Below are positions 17,395 to 26,637 of a stretch of DNA of 64,000 bases, in pieces; within the stretch, counting starts at the first letter, position 1, and every line of letters begins with the position of its first letter. A model generated the notes under the pieces. The model did not search any database, was not told the DNA's origin, and saw only the letters and a list, made by a program, of their open reading frames with translations. Source of the DNA: Arthrobacter sp. YD4 (GTDB lineage: Bacteria > Actinomycetota > Actinomycetes > Actinomycetales > Micrococcaceae); contig NZ_JAUHHD010000005.1 of assembly GCF_030410515.1 (NCBI RefSeq), positions 304,535-368,534 on the forward strand, read 5' to 3'. The translations under genes and the position numbers were made by a program.

Positions 17395-18873
17395 CTAGTA
17401 GCGGTAGTGCTCCGGCTTGAACGGGCCGGCAACGTCGAGGCCGAGGTACTCCGCCTGTTCCTTGCTCAGCTCGGTCAGGGTGGCGCCGAGGGCGTCCAGG
17501 TGCAGCCGGGCGACCTTCTCGTCCAGGATCTTGGGGAGCACGTAGACCTGCTTCTCGTACTCCTTCTCACCCTCGGGCTGGCCGGCCTTGGTGAACAGTT
17601 CGATCTGCGCGATCGTCTGGTTCGCGAAGGAGTTGCTCATCACGAAGGACGGGTGGCCGGTGGCGTTGCCGAGGTTGAGAAGGCGGCCCTCGGAGAGGAC
17701 GATGATCGACTTCTCCCCGTCGGTGCCCTCGTTGAAGACCCACTCGTGGACCTGCGGCTTGATCTCGACCTTCTTGACGCCGGGGATGCGGGCCAGGCCG
17801 GCCATGTCGATCTCGTTGTCGAAGTGGCCAATGTTGCCCACGATCGCCTTGTCGCGCATGCCGGCCATGTGCTCGGCCAGGATGACGTCCTTGTTGCCGG
17901 TGGTGGTGATGAAGATGTGGCCCTCGGCGAGCACGCTTTCGAGCGTGGCCACCTGGTAGCCGTCCATGGCGGCCTGCAGCGCGCAGATCGGGTCGATCTC
18001 GGTGACGATCACGCGGGAACCCTGGCCCCGGAACGCCTCGGCGGCGCCCTTGCCGACGTCGCCGTAGCCGCAGACGACGGCGACCTTGCCGCCCATCAGG
18101 ACGTCGGTGGCGCGGTTGATGCCGTCGGGCAGGGAGTGGCGGATGCCGTACTTGTTGTCGAACTTGCTCTTGGTGACGGAGTCGTTGACGTTGATGGCCG
18201 GGAAGAGCAGCTTGCCCTGTTCGGCGAGCTGGTACAGGCGGTGCACGCCGGTGGTGGTCTCCTCGGTGACGCCCAGCAGGCGGGAGCCGATCCGGGTCCA
18301 CTTCTGCGGGTCCTTTTCGAGCGAGGCGCGCAGGACGGACAGGAAGACCCGGCCCTCCTCGGACTCGTCGTCGCCGGCGGCCGGGACGGAGCCCAGGGCC
18401 TCGAACTCGGCGCCCTTGTGCACCAGCATGGTGGCGTCGCCGCCGTCGTCGAGGATCATGTTCGGGCCCAGATCCGGGTTGCTGTCCGCACCGGGCCAGG
18501 TCAGGATCTGCTCGGCGGTCCACCAGTATTCCTCGAGCGTCTCGCCCTTCCAGGCGAAGACGGGGACGCCCTGCGGGTCCTCGACCGTGCCCTGGCCGAC
18601 GACAACGGCCGCGGCGGCCTCGTTCTGGGTGGAGAAGATGTTGCAGGAGGCCCAGCGCACCTCGGCGCCCAGCGCCGTGAGGGTCTCGATCAGCACGGCG
18701 GTCTGCACCGTCATGTGCAGGGAGCCGGCGATCCGGGCGCCCTTGAGCGGCTGGCTGGGGCCGAATTCCTCGCGCAGGGCCATCAGGCCCGGCATCTCGT
18801 GCTCGGCGAGGCGGATCTGGTGCCGGCCGGCCTCGGCCAGGGAGATGTCGGCAATCTTGTAATCGAAGGTCAT
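17395..18873 (-). CDS. ahcY: Adenosylhomocysteinase
   Basis: 492-residue NAD-dependent enzyme that splits S-adenosylhomocysteine into adenosine and homocysteine, recycling the SAM product. Visible motifs are [21 protein letters not shown] at the N-terminus, [14 protein letters not shown], the NAD-binding GYGDVGKG, and the family C-terminus KPEHYRY. The ATG at 18873 is preceded by AAAGGA. It ends in a strong terminator. It is downstream of the Trm112-like gene with a 139-nt gap. Confidence 0.97.
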   Translation of the reverse strand: MTFDYKIADISLAEAGRHQIRLAEHEMPGLMALREEFGPSQPLKGARIAGSLHMTVQTAVLIETLTALGAEVRWASCNIFSTQNEAAAAVVVGQGTVEDPQGVPVFAWKGETLEEYWWTAEQILTWPGADSNPDLGPNMILDDGGDATMLVHKGAEFEALGSVPAAGDDESEEGRVFLSVLRASLEKDPQKWTRIGSRLLGVTEETTTGVHRLYQLAEQGKLLFPAINVNDSVTKSKFDNKYGIRHSLPDGINRATDVLMGGKVAVVCGYGDVGKGAAEAFRGQGSRVIVTEIDPICALQAAMDGYQVATLESVLAEGHIFITTTGNKDVILAEHMAGMRDKAIVGNIGHFDNEIDMAGLARIPGVKKVEIKPQVHEWVFNEGTDGEKSIIVLSEGRLLNLGNATGHPSFVMSNSFANQTIAQIELFTKAGQPEGEKEYEKQVYVLPKILDEKVARLHLDALGATLTELSKEQAEYLGLDVAGPFKPEHYRY

Positions 18874-19012
18874 GAAAATCCTTTGGAGTAGCCGGGTTGG
18901 AAGCGTCGGGTTGAAAGCACGGGGCTGTCAGGGGTTCGGAGCCGCGGGCGGTTCCGATGGGAGGCGGCCGGGGCACCCTTGGTGGGGTGCCGCGCCCGCC
19001 CTGGGGCAGGTG

Positions 19013-19273
19013 CTAGTCCGCGGCGTGGCGGGGTCCGGCGGGCGCGCCGCCGTCGTGCTGGTCGGACGCGGCGGAGCCGGCGGCGGCCAGGAGTTCGGGC
19101 GGGAGCAGCAGCGGAATGCCGTCTTCGATGCCGTAACGGAGGGTGCGGCCCTGCGCGTCGGGGCTGGTGGCAACGAGTTCCTCGCCCTCCTGCACCAGGG
19201 TGGAGCCGGTGACCGGGCAGCGCAGCACGGAGAGAAGTTCGGAACTGATCAATGGCACGTTAAGACCTGGCAT
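19013..19273 (-). CDS. Trm112 family protein
   Basis: 86 residues. It has the small Trm112/DUF343 fold with LRCPVTG at residues 17-23, followed by IEDGIPLLLP at about 49-58. Only one Cys of the zinc ribbon is present, as is common in bacterial members. Eukaryotic Trm112 activates methyltransferases; the bacterial role is not settled. The C-terminal ~25 residues are Ala/Gly-rich and poorly conserved. It lies in the actinobacterial DUF3499-Trm112-ahcY order. Confidence 0.85.
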   Translation of the reverse strand: MPGLNVPLISSELLSVLRCPVTGSTLVQEGEELVATSPDAQGRTLRYGIEDGIPLLLPPELLAAAGSAASDQHDGGAPAGPRHAAD

Positions 19274-19354
19274 GGCGAAGGCTCCCTGGGGGCGCCGCGT
19301 CGGGCGCCGGTGGCTTACGGAAAGTTCTTCCCCAGCCTACCGCTGATTCGGGGC

Positions 19355-19762
19355 TCAGGAGGGTTCGCGGAGGACGCGCAGGTGGCCGCGCCGGGCGCCC
19401 TCCGGGGCGGCCGGGGCCTCCAGGGCGGGATGGCTGGCACGCTGCCCGGGGGCCTGGGCCGCGTCGTTACCCTGGCCGGTGGCGGCCGGGCGTCCGGCGG
19501 CCTCACGGACGGCGTGGGCCAGGGCCAGCAGGTCGTCGGGGCCGGGCCCGGCGGGCGTCGCGGGCATGGCCAGGCGGAGGACTTCCCAGCCGCGGGGCAC
19601 CGTCAGGGACCCGGCGTGCTGTTCGCAGAGGTCGTAGCAGTGCGGTTCGGCGTAGGTGGCCAGCGGGCCGAGAACGGCGGTGGAGTCGGCGTAAACGTAC
19701 GTCAAAGTCGCCACCGCCGAATTCCGGCAGGCGGACCTTGAACAGAGACGAATTGCACCCAC
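19355..19762 (-). CDS. DUF3499 domain protein
   Basis: 135 residues. The N-terminal ~85 residues match DUF3499, with Cys7, Cys12, Cys42, Cys46 and His49 likely to form a zinc site (CSRSAC and HCYDLCEQH). A WEVLRL segment follows. The C-terminal half is a variable Ala/Pro-rich tail. Function is unknown. It is divergent from the metallopeptidase-fold gene (121-nt gap), as in other Actinobacteria (Rv3258c-Rv3259). Confidence 0.85.
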   Translation of the reverse strand: MGAIRLCSRSACRNSAVATLTYVYADSTAVLGPLATYAEPHCYDLCEQHAGSLTVPRGWEVLRLAMPATPAGPGPDDLLALAHAVREAAGRPAATGQGNDAAQAPGQRASHPALEAPAAPEGARRGHLRVLREPS

Positions 19763-19883
19763 GACACCACAGACTACTCCCCTGCACGGTTCCGGGGCCG
19801 CATTGAAACACCGCAGGAGGGGCCCGCGCCCGCGTACGGCCCGTCATATCGCGGAATCAGGGCGCCGGGTTTAGAGTCGAGGT

Positions 19884-20384
19884 ATGCAGTCTTTGCCCCA
19901 CGATTCCGGCTTTACGGTGCGGCTCACGGAGCCCGGCGCCGCCGCGGGCGGCCGTGTCCGGGGCTTCCGCGAACGCCGCAGGAACCGCCATGGCCGCGGC
20001 CTGCGCGGCGAGCTGCTGATGCCCACCCTGCCGGGGTACCGGACCCGCGCGGAGCGCTTCGACGACTTCGTCCTCGATTCGGCCCAGCGCCTGCACGACA
20101 TTTGGGGCAAGCCGCTGGACGGGGTCCGGTTCGCGGTCGAGGACATCCCGCCGCAGCTTGAGCAGCTCGTGGCCGAGGGCTCGCCCGCGCCGATGGGTGC
20201 CTACGCGCCGGCGACGGCGGGCGAGGGCCCGGTGATCACGCTCTACCGCCGCGTGGTGGAGCAGGCGTGCGGGAGCCGGGAGGAACTCGCGGACCTGGTG
20301 CACGACGTCGTCGTCGAACGCACCGCAGAGATGCTGGGCGTTCCGCCCGAGACGCTCGACCCCGTCTACCGCCGCCGCTACTAG
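19884..20384 (+). CDS. Metallopeptidase-family (PF06262-like) protein with degenerate active site
   Basis: 166 residues. The domain covers about residues 55-155 (FDDFVLDSAQRL near 60; ITLYRRVVEQ near 120). Where the family's zinc-binding HExxH is expected, the sequence reads ERTAE within VVVERTAEMLGV, so both His and the catalytic Glu are missing. It is therefore unlikely to be a zinc protease as such. An N-terminal Arg-rich stretch (RERRRNRHGRG) is seen. Its stop codon shares a CTAG with the stop of the convergent DUF5719 gene. Confidence 0.8.
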   Translation: MQSLPHDSGFTVRLTEPGAAAGGRVRGFRERRRNRHGRGLRGELLMPTLPGYRTRAERFDDFVLDSAQRLHDIWGKPLDGVRFAVEDIPPQLEQLVAEGSPAPMGAYAPATAGEGPVITLYRRVVEQACGSREELADLVHDVVVERTAEMLGVPPETLDPVYRRRY

Positions 20385-22099
20385 TAGCCGAGGGTGACGG
20401 CGACCTTTTCCTGCCCGGCCGCGCCCGGGGACACCGGTACCGTGGCCACGTCCGCCTTGCCGTCGCGTTCGAGCAGGACCGCGCCGTAGGCCGCCTCCCC
20501 CGCCGCCGACACCAGGTAACCCACCACAGCGGAGCCTTCCACGTCGGCGGGGACCTGGACCGATGCGGTCGTGCCGCCGGCGATGTCCGCCGTCGTGGCA
20601 CTGCGGATTTTGCCGTCCGCGGTGACCGGCGTGTAGGAGATGGTGGCGCGCCCGTCCGGGGCGCCGAACATCAGAAAGCGGCTGCCGGCCGCCGGGACCG
20701 GTACCAGGTGCTGGCTGCCGAGCCGGATGGCGGACGGCGCCCAGGCGACGTCGGTGGGGTCCTCGGCCTTGAGCCCGCGGGTCACGCGGGCGGCCGCGGT
20801 GAAGGAGACGTCGGAGCTGGCCGAGACGGTGTAGTGCCCGGCCGGGACCCCCGCGAGCGGGACGGTGGTGACCGAGCCGGCCTTGGCGGTGACGACGCCG
20901 CCGCCGGGCAGCGGCTTCTGCCCGTCCCGGCCGTACATCTTGACCTCCACGACGGCGTCCGCGGCGCCCGGGACGGCGATCTGGAGCGCGGGGCCGGCGT
21001 CCCCGAAGCCGGACTTGGCCGTGAGCGGGCCGAGGGCGGCAGGGTCCTGGATGTCCAGCCCGGTGATGGCCTGCCGGGTGGCGGGGCCGGTGCCGGGGGT
21101 GATGAAGTCGACGCCGCCGGGCGTCAGTCCGCGGAGCACGCTCTGCTGGATGACGGCGGCCACGGGGCCGCCGGTGCTGCGCACCCGCACGGCCAGGCTG
21201 TCCTGTCCCGGGGCGAGGCCGGCCAGGACGATCGAGCGGGTGGTGCCGGGGGCAACCAGCAGGCCGCGGCTGCCCGGGGCCTGGATGACGCCCTTGGCGC
21301 CGAAGAGGTCGAGGTTGACCGTCGCCGGGGTGCCCGAGGCATTGCTCAGGTTCAGCACGGCGGTCCGGCCCAGGGAGGTGTCCGCGCCGACCAGCCAGAG
21401 ATCGTTGGCGGGATTTTGGCAGGCCGCGGCGGCGGTGCCGCGGAGGTCGCCGTCGTCCGCGGCGTAGCTCATGGCGGCGGCGGCGGAGGGCTGCTGGTCC
21501 CCGAACGCGTCCGCGCTGAGGACGCTCACGGCGTCGATCCCGCGCTGGGCGACGGCGGCGCGGGGTGCCGGCGGTGTGCCCGCTGGGGCCGGAGCCGGGC
21601 TGGCGGTGGCGGGCGCGGCCGGGGCCTTCGCCAGTTCCACCAGCGGACTGCCGGTGAGGCCGGCGAGGCGGCTGCCGGGGAGCACGCCGGACCCGTTGCC
21701 CAGGACCAGGACGGAGACGGCGCTCTTGGCCGTGGCGGACTCGGGGCTGAACTGCGGGTCGGTCCCCACCGGGGTGGCCTGGAGCAGCCGGGCCGGGGCG
21801 GGGCACACGGCCACGAGGTTACCGGCCGGGACGGCGGCCTGAGGTGCCGTCAGCGGGCTGCTGCCGGAGGTTCGGGGCGCCAGTGCCGTGGCGGCCACCA
21901 GTCCGCCGCCGGCGGCCACTATGACCACGCCGGCGAGGATCCCGCCCAGCGGGCGGGCCAGGGTCTTCAGCCGCCGGGCTGTTGGCCGGGAATCAGTGGG
22001 CCGGGATTCCTTGCCGCGGGCGCTGCGGTCCCGTTTGCCGTCGTACGGACCGTCGCCGGAGTTTTCGGGCCGGGCCGCGGGGTGCTGTTCGTCAGGCAT
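20381..22099 (-). CDS. DUF5719 family secreted or membrane-anchored protein
   Basis: 572 residues. A charged N-terminal region of about 45 residues and one membrane segment (about 50-72) are followed by a long extracytoplasmic Ala/Gly/Val-rich beta region in the DUF5719 manner, ending in VTLGY. The ATG at 22099 follows GGAAGGA and overlaps the end of the glycosyltransferase gene by 8 nt, so the two are translationally coupled. Function is unknown; the coupling suggests a role in the export or assembly of an envelope glycan. Confidence 0.8.
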   Translation of the reverse strand: MPDEQHPAARPENSGDGPYDGKRDRSARGKESRPTDSRPTARRLKTLARPLGGILAGVVIVAAGGGLVAATALAPRTSGSSPLTAPQAAVPAGNLVAVCPAPARLLQATPVGTDPQFSPESATAKSAVSVLVLGNGSGVLPGSRLAGLTGSPLVELAKAPAAPATASPAPAPAGTPPAPRAAVAQRGIDAVSVLSADAFGDQQPSAAAAMSYAADDGDLRGTAAAACQNPANDLWLVGADTSLGRTAVLNLSNASGTPATVNLDLFGAKGVIQAPGSRGLLVAPGTTRSIVLAGLAPGQDSLAVRVRSTGGPVAAVIQQSVLRGLTPGGVDFITPGTGPATRQAITGLDIQDPAALGPLTAKSGFGDAGPALQIAVPGAADAVVEVKMYGRDGQKPLPGGGVVTAKAGSVTTVPLAGVPAGHYTVSASSDVSFTAAARVTRGLKAEDPTDVAWAPSAIRLGSQHLVPVPAAGSRFLMFGAPDGRATISYTPVTADGKIRSATTADIAGGTTASVQVPADVEGSAVVGYLVSAAGEAAYGAVLLERDGKADVATVPVSPGAAGQEKVAVTLGY

Positions 22100-25000
22100 G
22101 CTGGTGTTCCTTCCGCAGGGACGCTTCGTCCCGGGAGATGCCGGCATTGCGGCGGCGGGCAGGCATGGGGATGGCCAGCAGCACGGTCAGGCCGATCACG
22201 ACCGCCTGCCCGATGCCGGTCCAGAGCGCCCAAGGGCTCTCGTAGCGGATGCTGAGCTGGCCGCCGCGGGCCGGCAGTGTGAAGGCCTGTGCCCAGTCCG
22301 AGGTGGTGGCGGTGAGCCGCTTGCCGTCCAAGAAGGCGCTCCATCCGGGGTCGGCCCGTTCGCTGAGGACCACCAGCCGGCCCTCGGGACCGTCCGGAAC
22401 CGGAGCCTCGGCGTCCAGCGGTCCGGCGGGCAGGAGTCCGGTGGTGGCGCCGGAGCCGTCGACGATCCGCAGCCGGTGTGCCACCTCCGCGGCGTCGGCG
22501 GGGCCCTGCTGGCTCCGGTGCAGCGGGGTGATACGCCACAGCCAGCCGACGTCGGTCTGCCCGACGGCGACGAGGCCGGGGACGGCGTCCATGCGGCTGG
22601 CCGTCAGCTGGGCCGAGCTGTCCGTGGCCGAGAGCACCACGAAGCCGATGCCGAATTCCTCCAGCTGCTGGCGCGGATCCACGCCCTGGCCGGCGACGAT
22701 GGTGGCGACGACGGAGCGGAGTGAGCCGTTGACGGCGTCGTCCAGCCGGACGGATTCCTCGCCCGGGGCCCCGATGACGGGCCGGGCGGAGGCGATCGCG
22801 GACAGGGCGTCCAGGGTGGTCCCGGAGCCACGCATCAGCGAGGCGGCGAATCCGCCGTTGTCCTGTGCGGAGATCACCAGGGTCCGGGCCTGTTCGGGAC
22901 CCTCGCCGCGGTCGATCGCGGTGGCGGGCAGCGCCGTGGCCCGGCCCGGCTGAAGCAGCCGGGAAACCCCGAGCGCACCGTCATCGGCGGCGGCATCTGC
23001 GGCGTCGGTGCCGGCGGCAGGTCCCGTGGCCGGGGTTCCGGTTCCCGCGGATCCGGTGGAGGCGGCCCCGGCTGAGGCAGTTCCGGCGGGGGCGGCCGTG
23101 GTCTGCAAAACGTTGTGCGCGGACCACGCCGCCAGCCCTGCAAGCGGCCCCGCGACCAGAAGCACGACGGCGGCCGCGGCGGCGCCCTTCACCAGGAAGG
23201 CAGGGACCGCGACTGCACGGGCCGGAAGTGCCCGGGAGGTGGTGGGCCCTTCCGTTGCGGTGTCGGCGGCCGACTCGGCCCCCAACTCGGCCCCCGACTC
23301 TGCCTCAACGGTGACGGACCGGGTGCGGGCTGCGGCCGCGGCGTCCAGCAGGGCCTCGGCACCGAGCAGCGCCGCGCCGAGCAGGAGGAAAGCGGCGGCA
23401 GACACGGCCGGTCCGGAGAACGGGGAGACCAGCACCTCGGCGCTGGCGGCGACGGCGAGGTGGCCGGCGAGCCAGCTTCCGGCCAGCAGTACGAGGGCCG
23501 CGGCCCACAGGCTGCGCGCGAGGCGGGGCCGGCGGCCGGTGCCGCGGCGGCCCGGAAGGAACAGCGCGGCGAGCGCCAGCACCAGGACGGGAACCCCTGC
23601 CAGCAGGACCAGCAGCAGCGCCCACGGCACGGGGCCGGGACCGAAGAGGGACAGCCCGGTCAGGCCCGCGCCGGCGTCGAAGCGGAGCGGCTGGCCGAGC
23701 GCCTGCTGCCACAGCGGCGCAGCGTCGAAGCCGAGCGGCAGGCCCGGGTCGGCGAGCAGGGCCCGCGGGCGGTCCATGGCGGAGAGGGCGAACGGAACGA
23801 ACAGCGCCAGGCTGGGAAGCAGCGACCACCAGAGCGTGCGTCCCCGGCGGCCCAGCAGGACCGCGCCGAGGACGATCAGGACCAGGGCAGGCACCAGGAG
23901 CGATGGGGCGGCGGCGGTGACGACCGCCAGGGCGAGCCCGGCGGCGGCCGCGGCGGTCCAGGACGGCGTCCCGTTGATGCCGGGTTTGATGGGGGGCTTC
24001 TCGGTAAAGCGGCGCTCCCCCGGCGCGGGCACCGCGAAGCGGCCGCGGCCGGGGACGGTGCCGGTGGCGCGCAGCAGCGCCAGGACCAGCAGCGGCAGCA
24101 TCACGTGGGCCACCAGGGCACCCAGTCGGCCCTGGTTCAGGGCCACCTGCAGCGCCGGGGCGCCGGCCCAGGCCAGCGCGGCGATGAACCGCAGCCGGCG
24201 CCGCCGGGTCAGGGCCCCCGCGGCGAACCAGGCCGTCAGGGCCGCCAGCGGCATGGCCAGCAGCAGCAGCCACACGACCGAGGCGTTGGCGTTCCCCGCG
24301 CCGAGGACGCCCAGGAACCAGAGCACGAAACCGAAGGGATCCCCGCGCCCTGGCAGCCCGGCCCCAAGTTCCACCCACCAGCCGGTGGCGTGGTCCCAGA
24401 TCCTGCCCAGCCCGGTGGAGAGCGGGATCAGTGCGCCGCCGGTGACGGCGTCGGCCCGGAAGATGTTCAGCAGCCCTGCCACCGAGGCCGCGGCCGCGAG
24501 CAGCACCGCCAGCAGCGCGCCGGCTCCCACCCAGCCGCGGTCCGTTGCGGCCAGGGCGGCGAAGTCGTCGGCGGCGTCGCCGCTGGGCTGCTCGCCCAGC
24601 GGGTCGTGGCCCGGCATACCCTCGGCGTCGTCCGAGCCGAGGGACTCGATCAGGGAGCGCCGGTGGGCCCAGACCTCGCGGCGGTGGGTCTGCAGGCCCT
24701 TGATCACGGAGCGGCGGATCCGGCGGGTGCGCGCGGCGTTGCGGCGGCCGCGGAGGACGGCGGCGGGCCGGGCGAGGGCGCCGAGGGTGGCGACCAACTG
24801 GGCCAGGCCATGGCCGGGGTCCTTGAGCGCGATGCTCAGGACAAGTTTGAACAGGCTTCCCAGCAGGGCGCCGATGGCATGCAGGGGCACCTTCCAGGCC
24901 GAGGCGTGCTTGAGCCGCAGGTGGACCTGGGCCTTGCGGGCGGCTGCGGGGGTGCCCTGGCCGTGCGGGCGGTGCGCCACGTGGAACATGCGTGCCGTCG

Positions 25001-25631
25001 GGACCACCACCACGCGGTGGCCGGCCAGGCGGTTGCGCCAGCAGAAGTCGACGTCGTCGCCGGTTCCGGGCAGGGCCGGGTCGAATCCGCCCAGCTGCTC
25101 CCAGACGTCCCGGCGGACCAGCATGCCGGCGGAGTTGACGGCGAAGGTGTCGCTGCGGCCGTCGTACTGGCCCTGGTCGAGCTCGTCCGCCTCGATCAGG
25201 GTGAGCCGCTCGGCCCAACGGCTGATGGAGAGTCCAACGTCGATCAGGCGCCGCTCGGAGTGCCAGTCGAGCTGCTTGCAGCCCGCCACCGTCACCGAGG
25301 GCGCGCGTTCGACGGCGTGCAGCAGTTCCGCGAGGGCCTCGGGGGCCGGGGCGGCGTCGTCGTGGAGCAGCCAGACCCATTCGGCGTCGGCGGCCATGCC
25401 CTCCCGGCGCGGGGCCAGGGCGGCCAGGCCGGCCTGCACCGCTCCGCCCATGCCGGTCCGGGAGTGTTCGACGGCGGTGACGTTACCGGCGCCGAGCGCC
25501 TGCGCCAACAGGGCCGCCGAATGGTCGCGGGATCCGGTGTCGACCCCGATCGCGGCGTCCGCGGGGCGCGTCTGCGCCGCCAGGGCCGCGAGGGTTCTGG
25601 GGAGGTAGTCACCGCCGTCGTGGGCTACCAC
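22092..25631 (-). CDS. Large membrane glycosyltransferase (GT2 head, multi-span C-terminal region)
   Basis: 1179 residues from GTG 25631. The N-terminal ~270 residues are a GT2 GT-A domain: VAHDGGDYL, VDTGSRD, a DDAAPAPEAL segment and DDVDFCWRN (acceptor-site acidic residues). Its metal DxD reads as LHDDAAP. The remaining ~880 residues hold about a dozen or more membrane helices, an external region, and a final helix near residue 1150. It resembles mycobacterial Rv3779/GlfT-neighbour-type large glycosyltransferases only in general architecture. The true start may lie a few codons upstream (homology-like VRVTAVVVAHDGG), but no ATG/GTG/TTG exists there. It is 29 nt after whiB. Confidence 0.82.
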   Translation of the reverse strand: MVAHDGGDYLPRTLAALAAQTRPADAAIGVDTGSRDHSAALLAQALGAGNVTAVEHSRTGMGGAVQAGLAALAPRREGMAADAEWVWLLHDDAAPAPEALAELLHAVERAPSVTVAGCKQLDWHSERRLIDVGLSISRWAERLTLIEADELDQGQYDGRSDTFAVNSAGMLVRRDVWEQLGGFDPALPGTGDDVDFCWRNRLAGHRVVVVPTARMFHVAHRPHGQGTPAAARKAQVHLRLKHASAWKVPLHAIGALLGSLFKLVLSIALKDPGHGLAQLVATLGALARPAAVLRGRRNAARTRRIRRSVIKGLQTHRREVWAHRRSLIESLGSDDAEGMPGHDPLGEQPSGDAADDFAALAATDRGWVGAGALLAVLLAAAASVAGLLNIFRADAVTGGALIPLSTGLGRIWDHATGWWVELGAGLPGRGDPFGFVLWFLGVLGAGNANASVVWLLLLAMPLAALTAWFAAGALTRRRRLRFIAALAWAGAPALQVALNQGRLGALVAHVMLPLLVLALLRATGTVPGRGRFAVPAPGERRFTEKPPIKPGINGTPSWTAAAAAGLALAVVTAAAPSLLVPALVLIVLGAVLLGRRGRTLWWSLLPSLALFVPFALSAMDRPRALLADPGLPLGFDAAPLWQQALGQPLRFDAGAGLTGLSLFGPGPVPWALLLVLLAGVPVLVLALAALFLPGRRGTGRRPRLARSLWAAALVLLAGSWLAGHLAVAASAEVLVSPFSGPAVSAAAFLLLGAALLGAEALLDAAAAARTRSVTVEAESGAELGAESAADTATEGPTTSRALPARAVAVPAFLVKGAAAAAVVLLVAGPLAGLAAWSAHNVLQTTAAPAGTASAGAASTGSAGTGTPATGPAAGTDAADAAADDGALGVSRLLQPGRATALPATAIDRGEGPEQARTLVISAQDNGGFAASLMRGSGTTLDALSAIASARPVIGAPGEESVRLDDAVNGSLRSVVATIVAGQGVDPRQQLEEFGIGFVVLSATDSSAQLTASRMDAVPGLVAVGQTDVGWLWRITPLHRSQQGPADAAEVAHRLRIVDGSGATTGLLPAGPLDAEAPVPDGPEGRLVVLSERADPGWSAFLDGKRLTATTSDWAQAFTLPARGGQLSIRYESPWALWTGIGQAVVIGLTVLLAIPMPARRRNAGISRDEASLRKEHQHA

Positions 25632-25660
25632 GACGGCGGTGACTCGTACTTCTTGAAGAA

Positions 25661-26206
25661 TTAGACTGCCCGCTTCCTAAGCCTGCGGCGTTCCCGCTCG
25701 GAGAGGCCGCCCCAGATGCCGAAACGCTCGTCATTGGAGAGTGCGTACTCCAGGCACTGCGAGCGGACGTTGCACGCGCCGCAGACCTTCTTGGCGTCCC
25801 GGGTGGAGCCGCCCTTTTCGGGGAAGAATGCCTCGGGGTCAGTCTGGGCGCACAGCGCGTCCGTCTGCCAGCCCAGCTCGCCTTCGTCGTCGAAGTCCTG
25901 CTGCGCGGGGAGACCGATCCAGATCGCCTGGGTTACGGTGCCGGCGTCGGGGGCCTGCACCTCCATGGGCGGGTCCAGCGGATCGTCGTCGAGATCCGGG
26001 TTCCCCGCCAGGAGAGCCTCATGGGCTGCGAGGAAGGCCGTGGCCTGGTCCTCCAGCGCGTCCTTGGTCTGGCCGTTGTAGCGGTCCGCGGCCTCCGGAT
26101 CGGCCGGGTCCACGTACCAGTCGCTCGGCACTCCGCGTGAACGGTATTTGGCCGTCGCCTGGCCGGCGACAACTTCCTCTTCATGGATACGCTCTGCAAG
26201 CCCCAT
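25661..26206 (-). CDS. WhiB family iron-sulfur transcriptional regulator (WhiB2-like)
   Basis: 181 residues. The WhiB domain occupies the C-terminal third: Cys119, Cys142, Cys145 and Cys151 are the expected 4Fe-4S ligands, followed by FGIWGGLSERERRRL (the G-I/V-W-G-G turn and basic tail). The ~110-residue N-terminal extension is long for the family. The ATG at 26206 has a good AGAGGGA site, which supports the full length; a shorter product from Met81 is possible. WhiB2/WhmD proteins control septation in Actinobacteria. Confidence 0.93.
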   Translation of the reverse strand: MGLAERIHEEEVVAGQATAKYRSRGVPSDWYVDPADPEAADRYNGQTKDALEDQATAFLAAHEALLAGNPDLDDDPLDPPMEVQAPDAGTVTQAIWIGLPAQQDFDDEGELGWQTDALCAQTDPEAFFPEKGGSTRDAKKVCGACNVRSQCLEYALSNDERFGIWGGLSERERRRLRKRAV

Positions 26207-26295
26207 TGGCGTTTCCCTCTCTGATTGGCAGCCCCTGCTTGACCCACGGACACTCGGTTGAGCGCCGGCTGTTGTGCGGTGGCTTTCGTTCCCTA

Positions 26296-26325
26296 ATTAC
26301 ACGTGTGTAAGTATGGGGGAGTCAA
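26296..26325 (-). promoter_or_regulatory. Candidate whiB promoter with overlapping palindrome
   Basis: On the minus strand TTGACT (26320-26325) is separated by 18 nt from TGTAAT (26296-26301), about 90 nt before the whiB ATG. The inverted repeat TTACAC-n2-GTGTAA (26297-26310) covers the -10 region and could be an operator. Confidence 0.5.
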
Positions 26326-26637
26326 GCGGCAGCAGGGATAATAATCAATTCCTTGGGAATTCCTGAGGCACGCCACGCCCGTGTTTTTTTGCGCGGCCTG
26401 CGGCCTATCCCCGCCAAATGGGAAGCATGCTGACCACCTTTGGGGGCCTAACGGCGATTTCTGCTCCCTTTTGGCTGACATTCCGGCATGATCGGCGGCG
26501 GCCCCCTCCCCCGCGGTGACCGGGCATGTGACGGCACCGATGTGCCCGGCGCCGCGCGCCGTGACCGAGATCACTCGCTGCGGGTCGAGGGCAGGTCCGG
26601 GGTACTGCCAGGCGGGCGCGGCGGCCGCCGTGGCAAG
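26326..26637. other. Intergenic, no gene seen
   Basis: Between the whiB promoter and the TIGR03089 gene I see no convincing coding frame. The stretch around 26340-26400 is locally AT-richer, with a T7 run at 26384-26390, and may belong to the whiB upstream region. No clear hairpin with a U-tract was found. Confidence 0.5.

Noticed and set aside
18874..19012. Possible SAH riboswitch upstream of ahcY
   Set aside because: I looked for the conserved core in the minus-strand leader and found only a weak GGCACCC/GGGTGCC hairpin that fits a terminator of the Trm112 gene.
19857..21806. Long Arg/Pro-rich minus-strand frame of about 650 codons
   Set aside because: It is a shadow of the metallopeptidase-fold and DUF5719 genes; its residues are low-complexity, and it is not the missing phosphomannomutase.
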